Origin: Clostridium muellerianum
Lineage (GTDB): Bacteria > Bacillota > Clostridia > Clostridiales > Clostridiaceae
DNA: 64,000 nt
NCBI RefSeq assembly: GCF_012926525.1
Contig: NZ_JABBNI010000065.1
Coordinates: 18,539-82,538 of the forward strand
Direction of reading: 5' to 3'
In this document: piece by piece, positions 1-9,327 of the stretch
Position numbering within the stretch: the stretch's first letter is position 1
Layout: each line of letters starts with the position of its first letter
Notes under the pieces: model-generated
The model's database searches: none
What the model saw: the letters and a program-made list of their open reading frames with translations, nothing else
What the model was told of the DNA's origin: nothing
Program-made: the position numbers and the translations under genes

Positions 1-1
1 A

Positions 2-283
2 CCATATATAAGAGAAGCAAAAGAGTATGCGGAAATGGGACTTGTGCCAGCTGGTGCTTATAATAATAGAAAATATATGGATGGTAAGTTTGAATTTAGA
101 GATACCCCAGAATGGATGAAAGATATATTATTTGACCCCCAAACATCAGGTGGGCTTCTAATAACTTGTTCAAAAGAGGAAAGTTCTAAAATAATTAAGG
201 AACTTTTAAATTTAGAATTACCATCAGCTATTATTGGAGAAGTAATAACTAAGCAAGAAGAAGGTTATATAATAGTAGAGTAA
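2..283 (+). CDS. selD: Selenide, water dikinase SelD, C-terminal fragment at window edge
   Basis: SelD makes selenophosphate from selenide and ATP, the selenium donor for selenocysteine synthesis. The open frame enters from the left edge at base 2 and ends at 283, so only about the last 93 residues are present and the true start lies outside. The tail motifs MGLVPAGAYNNR and DPQTSGGLL are typical of the SelD C-terminal domain. It is followed by selA on the same strand, as in other clostridial sel loci. Whether the active-site residue is Cys or Sec cannot be seen here. Confidence 0.93.
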   Translation, partial: PYIREAKEYAEMGLVPAGAYNNRKYMDGKFEFRDTPEWMKDILFDPQTSGGLLITCSKEESSKIIKELLNLELPSAIIGEVITKQEEGYIIVE

Positions 284-322
284 AATGGCAAAATTACTTA
301 TTACTTAATCTTTTTAAAATAA

Positions 323-412
323 ATGAATTCTAATGAAGTTATGGAAGTAGTTTTTAAATTAAAAGAAAGTGCAGGAAAACTCAAGGATGATATAAAAAGG
401 TTTAAAATATAG
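323..412 (+). other. Short open frame between selD and selA, doubtful
   Basis: The 223-bp selD-selA gap holds a 29-codon frame (ATG at 323, TAG at 410) rich in Lys and Glu. There is no clear ribosome binding site and I do not recognise the peptide. It may be a remnant of a selenium-metabolism gene or chance. A G-run then T-run at about 427-440 may be a weak terminator but has no convincing stem. Confidence 0.2.
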
Positions 413-506
413 ATATTAAAAAGCTTGGGAGGGTTTTTTCTTAGGATTTTTAATGTCTATGATGGCAGAAATATAATTTTGAAATAGTTTAGAAGGTGGG
501 AATAGA

Positions 507-1892
507 GTGGAAATTAAGCAATTGTTAAGAGATCTACCAAAGATAGATGAACTTTTAAAAGAGCATATAGTAAATAATGAACTGAATTTTACTATGAGAA
601 CAATTGTTGTTGAAACGTTAAGAGAGACAATAGATAGGTATAGAGAGCTAATATTAAGTAATAGTATAGATGAATATTCGAAAAAGGATATATTAAAGAG
701 TTTTCTGGAACTTTTAGAGGAAAGAAAAGGTTCAAGGTTAAAAAAGGTTATAAATGCTGCAGGAGTAATTATACATACTAATCTAGGAAGATCTCTATTG
801 GCTAAAAAGGCTTTAGAAAACGTTGTAAATGTGGTTGATAATTATAATAACCTGGAATATGACTTGAAAAAAGGTCAAAGAGGATCAAGATATAGTCATG
901 TTGAAGAACTTATTAAGAAGGTAACAAGCGCAGAAGCAGCTATGGTTGTAAATAATAATGCAGCTGCAGTTATGTTGGTGTTAAATACTTTGTGTAAGGA
1001 AAAAGAAGCAATTGTTTCACGTGGACAATTGGTTGAGATAGGAGGTTCTTTTAGAGTTCCAGACGTCATGAGCTTTAGTGGAGCAAGGCTTGTGGAAGTT
1101 GGAACAACAAATAGAACTCATTTATATGACTATGATAACAATATAAATGAAGATACTGGTGTTTTATTAAAAGTGCATACATCTAATTTTAAAATTCTAG
1201 GATTTACAGAGGATGTATCTTTGGAAGAGTTAGTTCAACTAGGGGATGAAAAGAAAATACCTGTTATTGAGGATATAGGAAGTGGTACATTAATAGACTT
1301 CTCAAAATATGGATTTACACATGAACCCACGGTTCAGGAAAGTATTAAAAAGGGTGTAGATGTAGTTACTTTTAGCGGGGATAAGATGCTTGGAGGACCA
1401 CAGGCAGGAATAATTATAGGTAAAAAAGTATACATAGATAAAATAAAAAAGAATCAACTTACGAGAGCATTGAGAATAGATAAGATGACTCTTGCTGCAT
1501 TAGAGGGAACACTTAAGTATTATTTAGACGAGAAAGAAGCCATAGAAAATATACCTACTCTAAATATGATGTTAAGTCCAAAAAGTGAACATAAAAAAAG
1601 AGCACAAAGACTTAAAAGGAAGCTTCAAAGTAAAGTTAAAAATTTTAAATTTGCATTAGAAGAAGATTATTCCATGGTAGGGGGAGGTTCAATGCCTACG
1701 GAGAAGATTGAAACATATATTATAAAGGTAGATAACAATGAATTTTCTCCACAAGAATTAGAAAAAAAATTAAGAGAAAATAAAACTCCTATAATAATTA
1801 GAATTTCAGGTAATGAAGTTATTTTAGATGTAAGGACTATTTTTGATAAAGATTTTGATATAATAGTGGACGCTTTTGTGTCATTAGATTAA
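507..1892 (+). CDS. selA: L-seryl-tRNA(Sec) selenium transferase SelA
   Basis: SelA is the PLP enzyme that converts seryl-tRNA(Sec) to selenocysteyl-tRNA(Sec) using selenophosphate. The 461-residue length is normal. Visible marks are the N-terminal [22 protein letters not shown] segment (residues about 78-95) and the PLP-lysine motif [12 protein letters not shown] with Lys293. The start is a GTG at 507 behind an AGAAGGTGGG ribosome binding site. No internal stop or frameshift is seen, so this gene looks intact. It lies between selD and the remains of selB, with tRNA-Sec about 470 bp downstream. Confidence 0.96.
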   Translation: MEIKQLLRDLPKIDELLKEHIVNNELNFTMRTIVVETLRETIDRYRELILSNSIDEYSKKDILKSFLELLEERKGSRLKKVINAAGVIIHTNLGRSLLAKKALENVVNVVDNYNNLEYDLKKGQRGSRYSHVEELIKKVTSAEAAMVVNNNAAAVMLVLNTLCKEKEAIVSRGQLVEIGGSFRVPDVMSFSGARLVEVGTTNRTHLYDYDNNINEDTGVLLKVHTSNFKILGFTEDVSLEELVQLGDEKKIPVIEDIGSGTLIDFSKYGFTHEPTVQESIKKGVDVVTFSGDKMLGGPQAGIIIGKKVYIDKIKKNQLTRALRIDKMTLAALEGTLKYYLDEKEAIENIPTLNMMLSPKSEHKKRAQRLKRKLQSKVKNFKFALEEDYSMVGGGSMPTEKIETYIIKVDNNEFSPQELEKKLRENKTPIIIRISGNEVILDVRTIFDKDFDIIVDAFVSLD

Positions 1893-1910
1893 AAGAGAGG
1901 TGGTAAGCTT

Positions 1911-2130
1911 ATAAAGCATATTATAATTGGGACAGCAGGACATATAGATCGTGGAAAAACTACTCTTATAAAAGCTCTAACTGGTAGAGAAACAGATACT
2001 CTTGCAAAGGAAAAAGAAATAGGAATATCTATAAATCTCAGAGTTACTTTTTTCGACTTGCCATCAGGTAAAGGGTAGACATAATAGATATACCAGGTCG
2101 TGAAAAGTTTATTAAAAATATGCTATGGTA
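1911..2130 (+). pseudogene. selB: Decayed N-terminus of selenocysteine elongation factor selB
   Basis: SelB is the GTPase that delivers Sec-tRNA to UGA codons. Translation from 1911 gives a recognisable N-terminal G domain: [20 protein letters not shown], then [11 protein letters not shown] and FFDLPSGK. Several lesions are visible. The position expected to be ATG reads ATA. The conserved GHIDHGK is GHIDRGK. A stop follows the SGKG segment near 2077. The sequence resumes in another frame as IIDIPGREKFIKNML, where the G3 motif GHE has become GRE. Homology stops near 2130, so only about 12 percent of the gene remains. The position directly after selA is the normal place for selB. A functional copy elsewhere in the genome cannot be excluded. 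Confidence 0.88.
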
Positions 2131-2250
2131 CTTTCAGAGCATTTTGATAATATAAAGTTAACTAAAAGAGTGGAGGATAAGAGAGCGTTTTATTAATATT
2201 GAGAAACTGTAAAAAATTACTTTGATTTAGCAAACAGCTTATTGTATTAT

Positions 2251-2277
2251 AATTGTATCATAAAACATGATACAATT
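2251..2277. repeat. 11-bp inverted repeat before tRNA-Sec
   Basis: AATTGTATCAT and ATGATACAATT are perfect complements separated by 5 bases. No T-run follows, so it could be an operator-like dyad or the leftover terminator of the decayed selB. It lies 38 bp upstream of the tRNA promoter. Confidence 0.5.
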
Positions 2278-2314
2278 AATCATATAAAGTAATAACAAAA
2301 AACGCTTAAAGACG

Positions 2315-2343
2315 TTGACATTATAAAGTATGCACTTTATAAT
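2315..2343 (+). promoter_or_regulatory. Consensus sigma-A promoter for tRNA-Sec
   Basis: TTGACA at 2315-2320 and TATAAT at 2338-2343 are both perfect hexamers with a 17-bp spacer. The tRNA begins 19 bp after the -10 box, so the tRNA has its own strong promoter independent of selA. Confidence 0.85.
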
Positions 2344-2362
2344 ATATTATATAGTTCAATAT

Positions 2363-2459
2363 GGGAGTAGATAGGTTCTGGTGTTCCTGGCGGTCTTCAA
2401 AACCGTTCCGTCGTGCTAAGACCACGATAGGTGGGTTCGATTCCCACATATTCCCGCCA
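2363..2459 (+). tRNA. selC: tRNA-Sec (anticodon TCA)
   Basis: The 97-base molecule has the long acceptor and long variable arm of selenocysteine tRNA, the anticodon TCA at 2397-2399 in CTTCAAA, a GGTTCGATTCC-type T arm, and an encoded CCA at 2457-2459. The acceptor GGGAGTA pairs with TATTCCC. It reads UGA as selenocysteine after serylation, SelA conversion and SelB delivery. It appears intact although the neighbouring selB is broken. Confidence 0.95.
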
Positions 2460-2464
2460 TTAAA

Positions 2465-2493
2465 TAAAAGCGTGGCCAAAAGCCACGCTTTTA
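2465..2493 (+). terminator. Rho-independent terminator of tRNA-Sec
   Basis: A 12-bp stem TAAAAGCGTGGC / GCCACGCTTTTA closes on a short CAAAA loop, with T residues at the 3' side, directly after the tRNA CCA end. Confidence 0.85.
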
Positions 2494-2689
2494 TTACTGT
2501 AATTCTATCTTAATCTTATACTCCTTAAGCTAGGTGTTACCTTGTATCAAATAAGCTAATAACTGAAGACTTTTCATAAGCTGTCCAAACCAAGGAGCTT
2601 TAAAAGAAGAACCACTAGCTTCTATTAATAATATTAGTAGCTCGTTTATCAACTAAATCAAGTATAGGAAAAGATGTTCTCTCAAACAA

Positions 2690-2935
2690 GCAATTAGAGG
2701 CGGTGTAAGTGACCCAAGAAATAAAAATATATTTAAGATGTTTTCACTAATTGGTATTGGTGAGAGAGTAGGCTCTAGAATAGAAAATATTTATAAGGTA
2801 TGGGATGAGCAAAGCTGGAGGAAACCAGAAATTATAGAGAACTTTCAACCAGATAGAATTACAATGGTACTTAGAACAGTATTACTTTTACCTGAGAAGA
2901 GTCTTGCATTTTTAAAAAGTATAATTTGGAAATAA
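2690..2935 (+). pseudogene. C-terminal remnant of an AlbA_2/RecG-like ATP-binding protein
   Basis: The frame at 2690-2935 reads GGVSDPRNKNIFKMFSLIGI, then GERVGSRIENIYKVW and EPEIIENF-like residues. This matches the C-terminal region of AlbA_2-domain (divergent AAA/Schlafen-like) transcriptional-regulator-type proteins, where the pattern SDPRNxxLxxMFxLIGxGERAGSG is usual. The N-terminal three quarters are missing. The stretch 2494-2689 shows no intact gene and is probably further debris. The remnant is joined at its 3' end to the ABC-F fragment with only 4 bp between. No function is expected. Confidence 0.6.
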
Positions 2936-2939
2936 ATTA

Positions 2940-4510
2940 TTGAAAGATGAAAATGTAAGTTTTCAAATTGATACTGATTGGAAATTAGGTTTTACGGGAA
3001 GAAACGGAAGGGGAAAGACTACTTTCTTAAATCTTTTAATTGGAAAATATGAATATGATGGAAACATTTCAGCTGATGTGACTTTTGAATATTTTCCTTA
3101 TGAAGTGCAGGAGAAAGGCAATTTCACCATAGATGTCATAAGAGAGATTAGTCCAAATTCAATGGATTGGGAAATAGTAAAAGAATTATCTTTGTTAGAT
3201 ATGGACTACGATGCTTTATATAGACAGTTTTATACACTGTCTAAAGGAGAGCAGACCAAAGTATTGCTGGCTGCTATGTTTTTGAAGGAAAACTCCTTCT
3301 TACTCATTGATGAACCTACAAATCATTTAGATATTGAAGCTAGGCATAAGCTATGTAATTACTTGAAAAGAAAGGATTTATCCTGATTTCACATGATAGG
3401 TCTTTTTTGGATAACTGTGTTGATCATATCTTGTCTATTAATAAAACTAATATTGAAATACAAAAAGGAAATTTTTCTTCATGGTGGAGAAACAAAGAAT
3501 TAAAAGATGGTTTTGAACTAGCAGAAAATGAAAAATTGAAAAAAGATATTAACAGACTTTCTAGATCAGCAAAACGTACATCTACGTGGTCAGATAGTGT
3601 TGAAAGCAGTAAGTATGGAACTACTAATTCTGGGAGCAAATTAGATAAAGGATACGTTGGCCATAAAGCTGCAAAAATGATGAAGCGTGCTAAAAATGTA
3701 GAAGATAGACAACAAAGCATGATTGAGGAAAAATCAAAGCTTCTTAAAAATATTGAATTTAATGAAAGATTGAAAATAATACCACTTACTTTCCATGATA
3801 AAAAGCTTGTAGAACTTACAGATGTTGCAATTGAATATGATGATAATCGAGTTGTCTGTGAAGGAGTAAACTTCACTATAGAACAAGGTGAAAGAGTTGC
3901 TATTCAAGGAAAGAATGGAAGTGGAAAATCAAGTATATTGAAATTAATTTATGGAGAAGACATCCCCCATAGTGGAATTGTAAGAAAGAATAATAAGTTA
4001 ATCATTTCGTATGTTTCACAAGATACATCGGATTTATATGGTAACTTATCTGAGTATGCAGACAAACACTGTATTGATGAGGATTTATTTAAATCGATGC
4101 TTAGAAAACTTGATTTTTCAAGAGAACAGTTTGAAAAGAATATCGGGGACTTTAGTGGAGGACAGAAGAAAAAGGTATTGCTTGCCAAAAGTTTGTGTGA
4201 ACGAGCGCATTTGTATATTTGGGATGAACCATTGAATTTTATTGATGTCATTTCTCGTATGCAGATTGAGAAATTGTTAATTGAGTATGAACCTACAATT
4301 TTGTTTGTTGATTATGATAGTACATTCTGCGAAAATGTTGCAACAAAAATAATAAATATAAAGGTAAGAATGGCAATTAATATGTTTAATAGCAATACAA
4401 AAACAAAATATATAAGAATAAAACAAATAATATCAAATTTAAAATTACCTGATTATAGATACGAACAACCTACAAAAACTATTTTTTATCAAATCATAGA
4501 TGATTTTTAA
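2940..4510 (+). pseudogene. Broken ABC-F ribosome-protection ATPase (Lsa-like)
   Basis: ABC-F proteins of the Lsa type are about 490-residue twin-ATPase proteins that bind the ribosome and protect it from lincosamide, streptogramin A and pleuromutilin drugs. The first half (2940-3386) has Walker A GRNGRGKTT, signature LSKGEQTK and Walker B LLIDEPTNHLD. The second (3407-4510) has a linker, Walker A GKNGSGKSS, signature FSGGQKKK and Walker B IWDEPLNFID. The two are in different frames, shifted at about 3365-3380, where the H-loop SHDRSFLDNC would be read. The first ~20 residues of a full protein are absent upstream, and the second H-loop His appears as Tyr (FVDYD). The tail after ATKIINI runs on into non-homologous residues. 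N-terminal loss, frameshift and H-loop change together say pseudogene. Confidence 0.85.
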
Positions 4511-4671
4511 GATAAACCATTAAGTTACGTACAAAAAGGAGTAACCATAAACGGGCAAAGGGAGTGTTTATCATAGGTAAATTTCTTAAAAGGTAATAAA
4601 CATTAACACAGAGTTGTAAAGGCTGAAGTTATCACATATAAATATCTAGAGGCACGTAGAAATGTACATGC

Positions 4672-4724
4672 AGTAATGCAGAAGGAGGTGGATAAAATAA
4701 TTATCTGCCTCCTTCTGCATTACT
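4672..4724. terminator. Long hairpin between ABC-F remnant and MATE gene
   Basis: AGTAATGCAGAAGGAGG at 4672-4688 is perfectly complementary to 4708-4724, and the inner GATAA/TTATC can extend the stem. T-rich sequence follows on the plus strand. It sits between a plus-strand remnant and the minus-strand MATE gene, so it can serve as a terminator in the convergent gap. Confidence 0.65.
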
Positions 4725-4758
4725 CTGTTTTGATTTTATCTCATATTTGTAAATTTAT

Positions 4759-6138
4759 TTATGCTTTAAAACGCACTTTTAGATTGTTTATGTATCGGGT
4801 AAAAGCTATGTAAGTAACAAATGTTGTAATTAAGTTAGAAATAGCTTCTGCCATATAAATGCCCCATACACCGAATATATGTGGCAGTATAAATGCTAGT
4901 GGTACTAAAAGAAGAAGCTTACGCATTATTCCATATAAGAATGAACACCATGTATTTCCCATTGCTACAAAGGCATTTTGATTGACCATTTGCATTCCAA
5001 GAACCAGTACAGTACTGAACATAATACGCATAGTGATGCTGGTCAGCCCAATTAAGTCATTATCACTAGTAAAGAGCTGACATATGATGTTTGGAACTAG
5101 CATCATGGCTAACCACATGATTACTGCACAGGAAATACTTAATACTCGAGCATGGTATATGGTTTCTCGAAGCCTTGGATAATTTTTAGCTCCCATATTA
5201 TAACTTAGAATTGGTTGTGCTCCACTGATGATTCCAATGAGAGGCATAAAGAAAATCTGACCTACACTGCTTAATATTGCCATAGAGGCAATATGAAGAT
5301 CACTAAGAACTCCTCCGTATTGTATTAGAAGACGATTGAGTATGATTACAACAATACTTTCGTTAACACGAAATGTGAATGGAGAAACACCTAGTGCACA
5401 AATAGAACGAATTATTTCAAAATCTGGTTTCATGTCATGAAGATTTAAGCGTAGAATGGATTTTTTTGAACACAGAAATTTGATTACCCAAATAGCTGAT
5501 ATCATTTGGGAAATGACAGTGGCAATAGCAGCACCTGCAATTCCTAAGTTTAGCACATAAATAAATATGGGGTCTAAAATAATGTTTAAAATTGCACCAA
5601 TAACAATAGTAATTGTTCCTATTCCGGTAAATCCTTGAGTATTAATAAATGGATTCAACCCCATGGCGATTTCCACAAATAACGTTCCTATGAGGTAAAT
5701 GCTCAGGAAACTGATAGCATAAGGCAGTGTAACTTCATTAGCACCGAAGGCTATTAATATAGGTTTTAATGTTAACATACAACCTACAGTAATAATGAAG
5801 CTAATAAAAATAAGCATTGATAACGCATTGTTTAGATAGCGCTGGGCTTTTTTTAAGTCACCTTCACCTAGAGCAATAGAAGCTAGAGGAGCACCGCCCA
5901 TACCGGGTAAACAGCTAAATGCAGCAATTATCATAATTATAGGGAAAGTCAATCCAATTCCAGTTAATGCTTTAGTTCCAATACCAGGCATATGTCCTAT
6001 ATACATACGGTCTACAATACTATACAGTGCATTTACTAGCTGAGCAATTGTGACTGGAATAGTGAGCTTAATTAATAGAGGCAGAATTTTTGCATGTGCT
6101 AATTGTTCGTTCATATCAGCATTTTTAGTGCAATTCAT
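4759..6138 (-). CDS. MATE family multidrug/cation antiporter
   Basis: MATE proteins export drugs or metabolites in exchange for Na+ or H+. The 459-residue protein has about 12 hydrophobic segments and typical MATE marks: KLTIPVTIAQLVNALYSIVD near the start, the RMYIG segment, and a second-half repeat with NQNAFVAMGN. It resembles the NorM/DinF-like branch common in clostridia. Its ATG overlaps the stop of the regulator gene upstream as TAATG once that gene's frame is restored, so the two are probably an operon. The substrate is not predictable from sequence. Confidence 0.92.
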   Translation of the reverse strand: MNCTKNADMNEQLAHAKILPLLIKLTIPVTIAQLVNALYSIVDRMYIGHMPGIGTKALTGIGLTFPIIMIIAAFSCLPGMGGAPLASIALGEGDLKKAQRYLNNALSMLIFISFIITVGCMLTLKPILIAFGANEVTLPYAISFLSIYLIGTLFVEIAMGLNPFINTQGFTGIGTITIVIGAILNIILDPIFIYVLNLGIAGAAIATVISQMISAIWVIKFLCSKKSILRLNLHDMKPDFEIIRSICALGVSPFTFRVNESIVVIILNRLLIQYGGVLSDLHIASMAILSSVGQIFFMPLIGIISGAQPILSYNMGAKNYPRLRETIYHARVLSISCAVIMWLAMMLVPNIICQLFTSDNDLIGLTSITMRIMFSTVLVLGMQMVNQNAFVAMGNTWCSFLYGIMRKLLLLVPLAFILPHIFGVWGIYMAEAISNLITTFVTYIAFTRYINNLKVRFKA

Positions 6139-6795
6139 TATATATCACCTTTTTTATTTTGTTCAATAGGAGTAGGAGCAATGGTTGGAAGTAAAAGGTT
6201 TTCGATATCTGCCTTCAAAATTGTTACAGCTGTTGAAACTTCACCTTTTTCTAGATAATCAATTAGGGCTAGATGCAGATCCATAGTAGCAAAGTGTTTT
6301 TTTTTGTACGAAAAATATAGTTTGTATGTTTAAAGCATCTTCTAAAAGTTTATAAGCATAATGATTACCAAAGATAGAGAATAATTTCAAATGAAATTCA
6401 CAGTTATATTTCCAGTGGGTCATGAAATCGTTAGCGGGACAGTTACTATAATTAATACATATGCTTCTAAGTTCTTTGATGGAAGCTTCATCTATATAGA
6501 TAAAGTAGCTTTTTAAAAAAGAACATTCAAGGGCAGAACGAAACTTTGTTATTTCTAATAATTGTTGTTCGCTTGGTTCAAGAATCTTATATCCCTGTCT
6601 TGGAATGCTTGATAAGATATGGGTACCAGTTAGTTGAGTAAGTGCTTCACGTATTGGTGCACGACTTACACCGTATTTTTCCATGAGAAATTTTTCAGTT
6701 AGTATTGTATCAGCAGCATATACTCCATTGATGATATCAGAAAACAAAGCATCATAAACTTGATTTTTTAATGTATTTAAAGGTTTTCTAACCAT
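6138..6795 (-). pseudogene. GntR/FCD family regulator, frameshifted at an A9 tract
   Basis: Residues 1-70 form a GntR winged helix (NTLKNQVYDALFSDIINGVY, then EKYGVSRAPIREALTQL), followed by an all-helical FCD effector domain. The visible frame stops after 178 residues (6259). A run of nine A on the coding strand (plus-strand T run 6297-6305) lies just before it. With one A fewer, the reading continues KKHFATMDLHLALIDYLEKG to a TAA at 6140-6138, giving about 218 residues, the usual family length. That stop overlaps the MATE start. The lesion could be a real inactivation, slippage-based phase variation, or a sequencing error. As written, only the DNA-binding part and most of FCD remain. It would regulate the MATE gene and perhaps the divergent operon at 7443. 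Confidence 0.82.
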
Positions 6796-7061
6796 AAAAT
6801 AGCCTCCTTATATTCCAGCTTTATTGTCAAATTATTATACATTTAAAAATAAGGTAAGTCAATATAAGAACAATGTGATTTTATAAGCGATAGGTGAAAT
6901 TAGTTAGCGTGATCATATCAGTAGAAAATGTATACTACTATATTTTACAATAAACTGCAAAAAAATCATAATATATCTAGTGAAAATAAAAAATATTACA
7001 AAAAAATGATATATAATGTTGATTATTGCAATTTCATGTGATATGATTAGGGTACATAATC

Positions 7062-7099
7062 GAATATGAATTTACATAGTGAATATGAATTTACATAGT
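7062..7099. repeat. Tandem 19-bp duplication in the divergent intergenic region
   Basis: GAATATGAATTTACATAGT occurs twice head to tail (7062-7080 and 7081-7099). The 647-bp gap 6796-7442 between the GntR gene and the plus-strand operon holds no gene. It is very AT-rich and contains this duplication plus the dyad at 7211. Confidence 0.8.
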
Positions 7100-7210
7100 G
7101 TAAATGATTATCTAAATATACGTTATTTACTTTTGTATTCATATTAGATGTGGTGAGAATAAATAGATGTGATTTTGAATTGTTATATAATAATTTATGT
7201 CACCTGTTTA

Positions 7211-7222
7211 GAAAACGTTTTC
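7211..7222. promoter_or_regulatory. CcpA/LacI-like operator candidate
   Basis: GAAAACGTTTTC is a perfect 12-bp palindrome with the central CG typical of cre-like LacI-family sites. It lies 220 bp upstream of the 7443 gene. The match to the full cre consensus is partial, so this is a candidate only. Confidence 0.35.
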
Positions 7223-7442
7223 GAATTGTAAATCATATGAATTAAAAATTTTGCAGTTTAAATTATTACTTAGTAAAAGTTAATATCATTTAAGGTGAAC
7301 TTGGTTGTAATCATAATAGATAACATAAGAACATATAGCCAGACACCGGAGAGTACTTTCCAAAATAGGATGCTAAAAGTTAGAAAATGATGAACATTCA
7401 TTAATGAATATTTAAATTTAAAAAGAAAAGGAGAGAAAGAAC

Positions 7443-7949
7443 ATGATTGATAACAAAATTACTATCAAAGGTGACCCAGTAGTAGATATTCAGAGAGGTG
7501 CAATTGGACATCGTGCAACTTGGACTGGTTTAACATATACCAAGGCAAGAGAAGCAGGAAAGGCAGAAGAAGCAGAAAAAATTATTCGTGAAGCGATTGC
7601 TGAAACTGGTAAGATTCAGGGAACTGAAATTAAATCAGAATGTAAAAATCCAGAAAGTGTTACATGTTTTGCAGAGACTTTTTTAAGTGAGAATGTGGTA
7701 AAGACTTTTGAAATTGAATTTAAGAATAAAACTGAGGACAGAGTAGATATAGAATTTCATCACTGTCCACTTCTAAAAGCATGGCAGGATTTAGAATTTG
7801 ATGATTCAACTTGCGAAAAATTATGTGACATGGCTATGGATGGTGATAGAAATATTGCTAAGGCTATGGGGTTTGAATTCCACTTAGGAGATACTATTGC
7901 TAAAGGATGCAAGACTTGTCAGGTATCATTTTTCAAAAAAGACAAATAA
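7443..7949 (+). CDS. L-2-amino-thiazoline-4-carboxylic acid hydrolase-like protein
   Basis: In Pseudomonas the ATC hydrolase opens 2-amino-thiazoline-4-carboxylate to S- or N-carbamoyl-cysteine on the way to L-cysteine. This 168-residue protein has the conserved Cys/His-rich tail of that family: FHHCPLLKAW, CEKLCDMAMDGDR and KGCKTCQVSFF. It is cytosolic with no signal peptide. The ATG at 7443 follows AAAGGAGAG. It is 30 bp upstream of a desulfidase-family gene that shares its operon, which fits a pathway ending in cysteine breakdown. Substrate identity is inferred from family membership only; many clostridial members have unknown substrates. Confidence 0.75.
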   Translation: MIDNKITIKGDPVVDIQRGAIGHRATWTGLTYTKAREAGKAEEAEKIIREAIAETGKIQGTEIKSECKNPESVTCFAETFLSENVVKTFEIEFKNKTEDRVDIEFHHCPLLKAWQDLEFDDSTCEKLCDMAMDGDRNIAKAMGFEFHLGDTIAKGCKTCQVSFFKKDK

Positions 7950-7979
7950 TTAAGTAGCGTATAAAAGGAGAAATTTTCA

Positions 7980-9245
7980 ATGGATAAGATACAATATGAT
8001 AACTATGTAAAGATATTAAAAGGAGAACTTATTCCAGCTATGGGATGTACAGAGCCAATTGCCATTGCTTTTACAGCTGCAAAGGCAAGAGAGGTACTTG
8101 GACAGATGCCTGAAAAAATGGTTGTTAGATGTAGCGGGAATATTATTAAAAATGTAAAAGGTGTTATCGTACCTAATTCCGGTGGACAAAAAGGCGTTGA
8201 AGTGGCAGCTATTTTAGGTGCTGTGGCAGGAAATGCAGAATTAGAGCTTCAGGTAATCAGTCAAGTAAAACAGGAAGAAATTAATAAAACTAAAGAATTA
8301 TATAGCCAGGGAATTTGTAGTTGTGAGCTTCAAGAAGGAGAAGAAAATCTTTTCATACGTGCAGAATTAATAGCTGGACAGGAAGTAGCAGTTGTTGAAG
8401 TTAGTAGTAAACATAACCACATTTCTAAAATTGAAAAAAATGGTAAGGTATTATTTGAACAGGCTGGAATTGAAACTCAACAGTCTGGAGATAAGTCTAA
8501 GCTTAATATCAAGGATATACTTGACTTTGCCAATGAAGTAAATTTAGATGATATAAAAGAAGTTATCAGTACACAGATTAAATATAATTCGGCTATATCA
8601 GAAGAAGGCTTGACTAATAAATGGGGTTCTCAAGTTGGACAAACTCTTATGAAAGTTAGTGGTGACGATGTGCGTATGAGAGCAAGAGCAGCAGCAGCAG
8701 CAGGCTCTGATGCAAGAATGAATGGATGTGCACTTCCAGTAGTAATCAATTCAGGAAGTGGTAACCAGGGCATCACTTGTACTATGCCAGTTTTAGTTTA
8801 TGCTGACGATATGGAAGCTGATGAGGATACTCTTTATAGAGCTCTTGTTTTAACTAATCTTATATCTTTACATCAGAAGCGTTATATTGGAAACTTATCT
8901 GCTTATTGTGGAGCTGTATCAGCTGGAACAGCTGCAGCTTGTGGTATTGCTTACTTAAATGGTGCTGATTATGATGTTATTGGAAAAACTATTATAAATA
9001 GTGTAGGTAATGTAGGAGGTATTGTTTGTGATGGAGCTAAAGCTTCATGTGCAGCAAAGATCTCCAGTGCAGTAGATGCTGGTATAATGGGCTACGAAAT
9101 GGCAAAACAAGGTTTAGTATTCCCATTTGGAGAAGGAATTGTTGAAAAAGATTATGAAAAGACAATCCAGAACATTGGACGTATGGGACGTCAGGGAATG
9201 AAATCTACTGATGTTGAGATACTTAATATTATGATAGGAAAATAA
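7980..9245 (+). CDS. L-cysteine desulfidase / UPF0597 (YhaM-like) family protein
   Basis: This 421-residue protein belongs to the serine dehydratase alpha-chain/CdsA-YhaM family. Members use an Fe-S cluster to release sulfide, ammonia and pyruvate from L-cysteine or to act on related amino acids. Seen here are the N-terminal GCTEPIAIAF motif, the Gly-rich NSGSGNQGI segment, and the Cys pair in VCDGAKASCAAK near the C-terminus, consistent with cluster ligation. The ATG at 7980 has AAAGGAG 8 bp upstream. Lying between the ATC-hydrolase-like gene and a carrier gene, it suggests a cysteine or cysteine-precursor degradation operon. Confidence 0.85.
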   Translation: MDKIQYDNYVKILKGELIPAMGCTEPIAIAFTAAKAREVLGQMPEKMVVRCSGNIIKNVKGVIVPNSGGQKGVEVAAILGAVAGNAELELQVISQVKQEEINKTKELYSQGICSCELQEGEENLFIRAELIAGQEVAVVEVSSKHNHISKIEKNGKVLFEQAGIETQQSGDKSKLNIKDILDFANEVNLDDIKEVISTQIKYNSAISEEGLTNKWGSQVGQTLMKVSGDDVRMRARAAAAAGSDARMNGCALPVVINSGSGNQGITCTMPVLVYADDMEADEDTLYRALVLTNLISLHQKRYIGNLSAYCGAVSAGTAAACGIAYLNGADYDVIGKTIINSVGNVGGIVCDGAKASCAAKISSAVDAGIMGYEMAKQGLVFPFGEGIVEKDYEKTIQNIGRMGRQGMKSTDVEILNIMIGK

Positions 9246-9264
9246 TTTCTAAGGTATAACTGTG

Positions 9265-9327
9265 GTCTTAAGAGGTAGTTTGTTCTGCGATTGTAAGTTG
9301 CTATGAAATATCTACCTCTAAGAAGAC
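9265..9327 (+). repeat. Inverted repeat in the 9246-9581 gap
   Basis: AGAGGTAG (9271-9278) pairs with CTACCTCT, and outer GTCTT with AAGAC, around a ~33-base loop. It lies between the desulfidase-like gene and the carrier gene. There is no T-run, so it may be a processing or partial-termination structure. The rest of the 336-bp gap shows no gene. Confidence 0.4.

Noticed and set aside
3365..3380. Programmed ribosomal frameshift in the ABC-F gene
   Set aside because: No slippery heptamer with a downstream structure is apparent. The missing N-terminus and H-loop change argue for plain decay.
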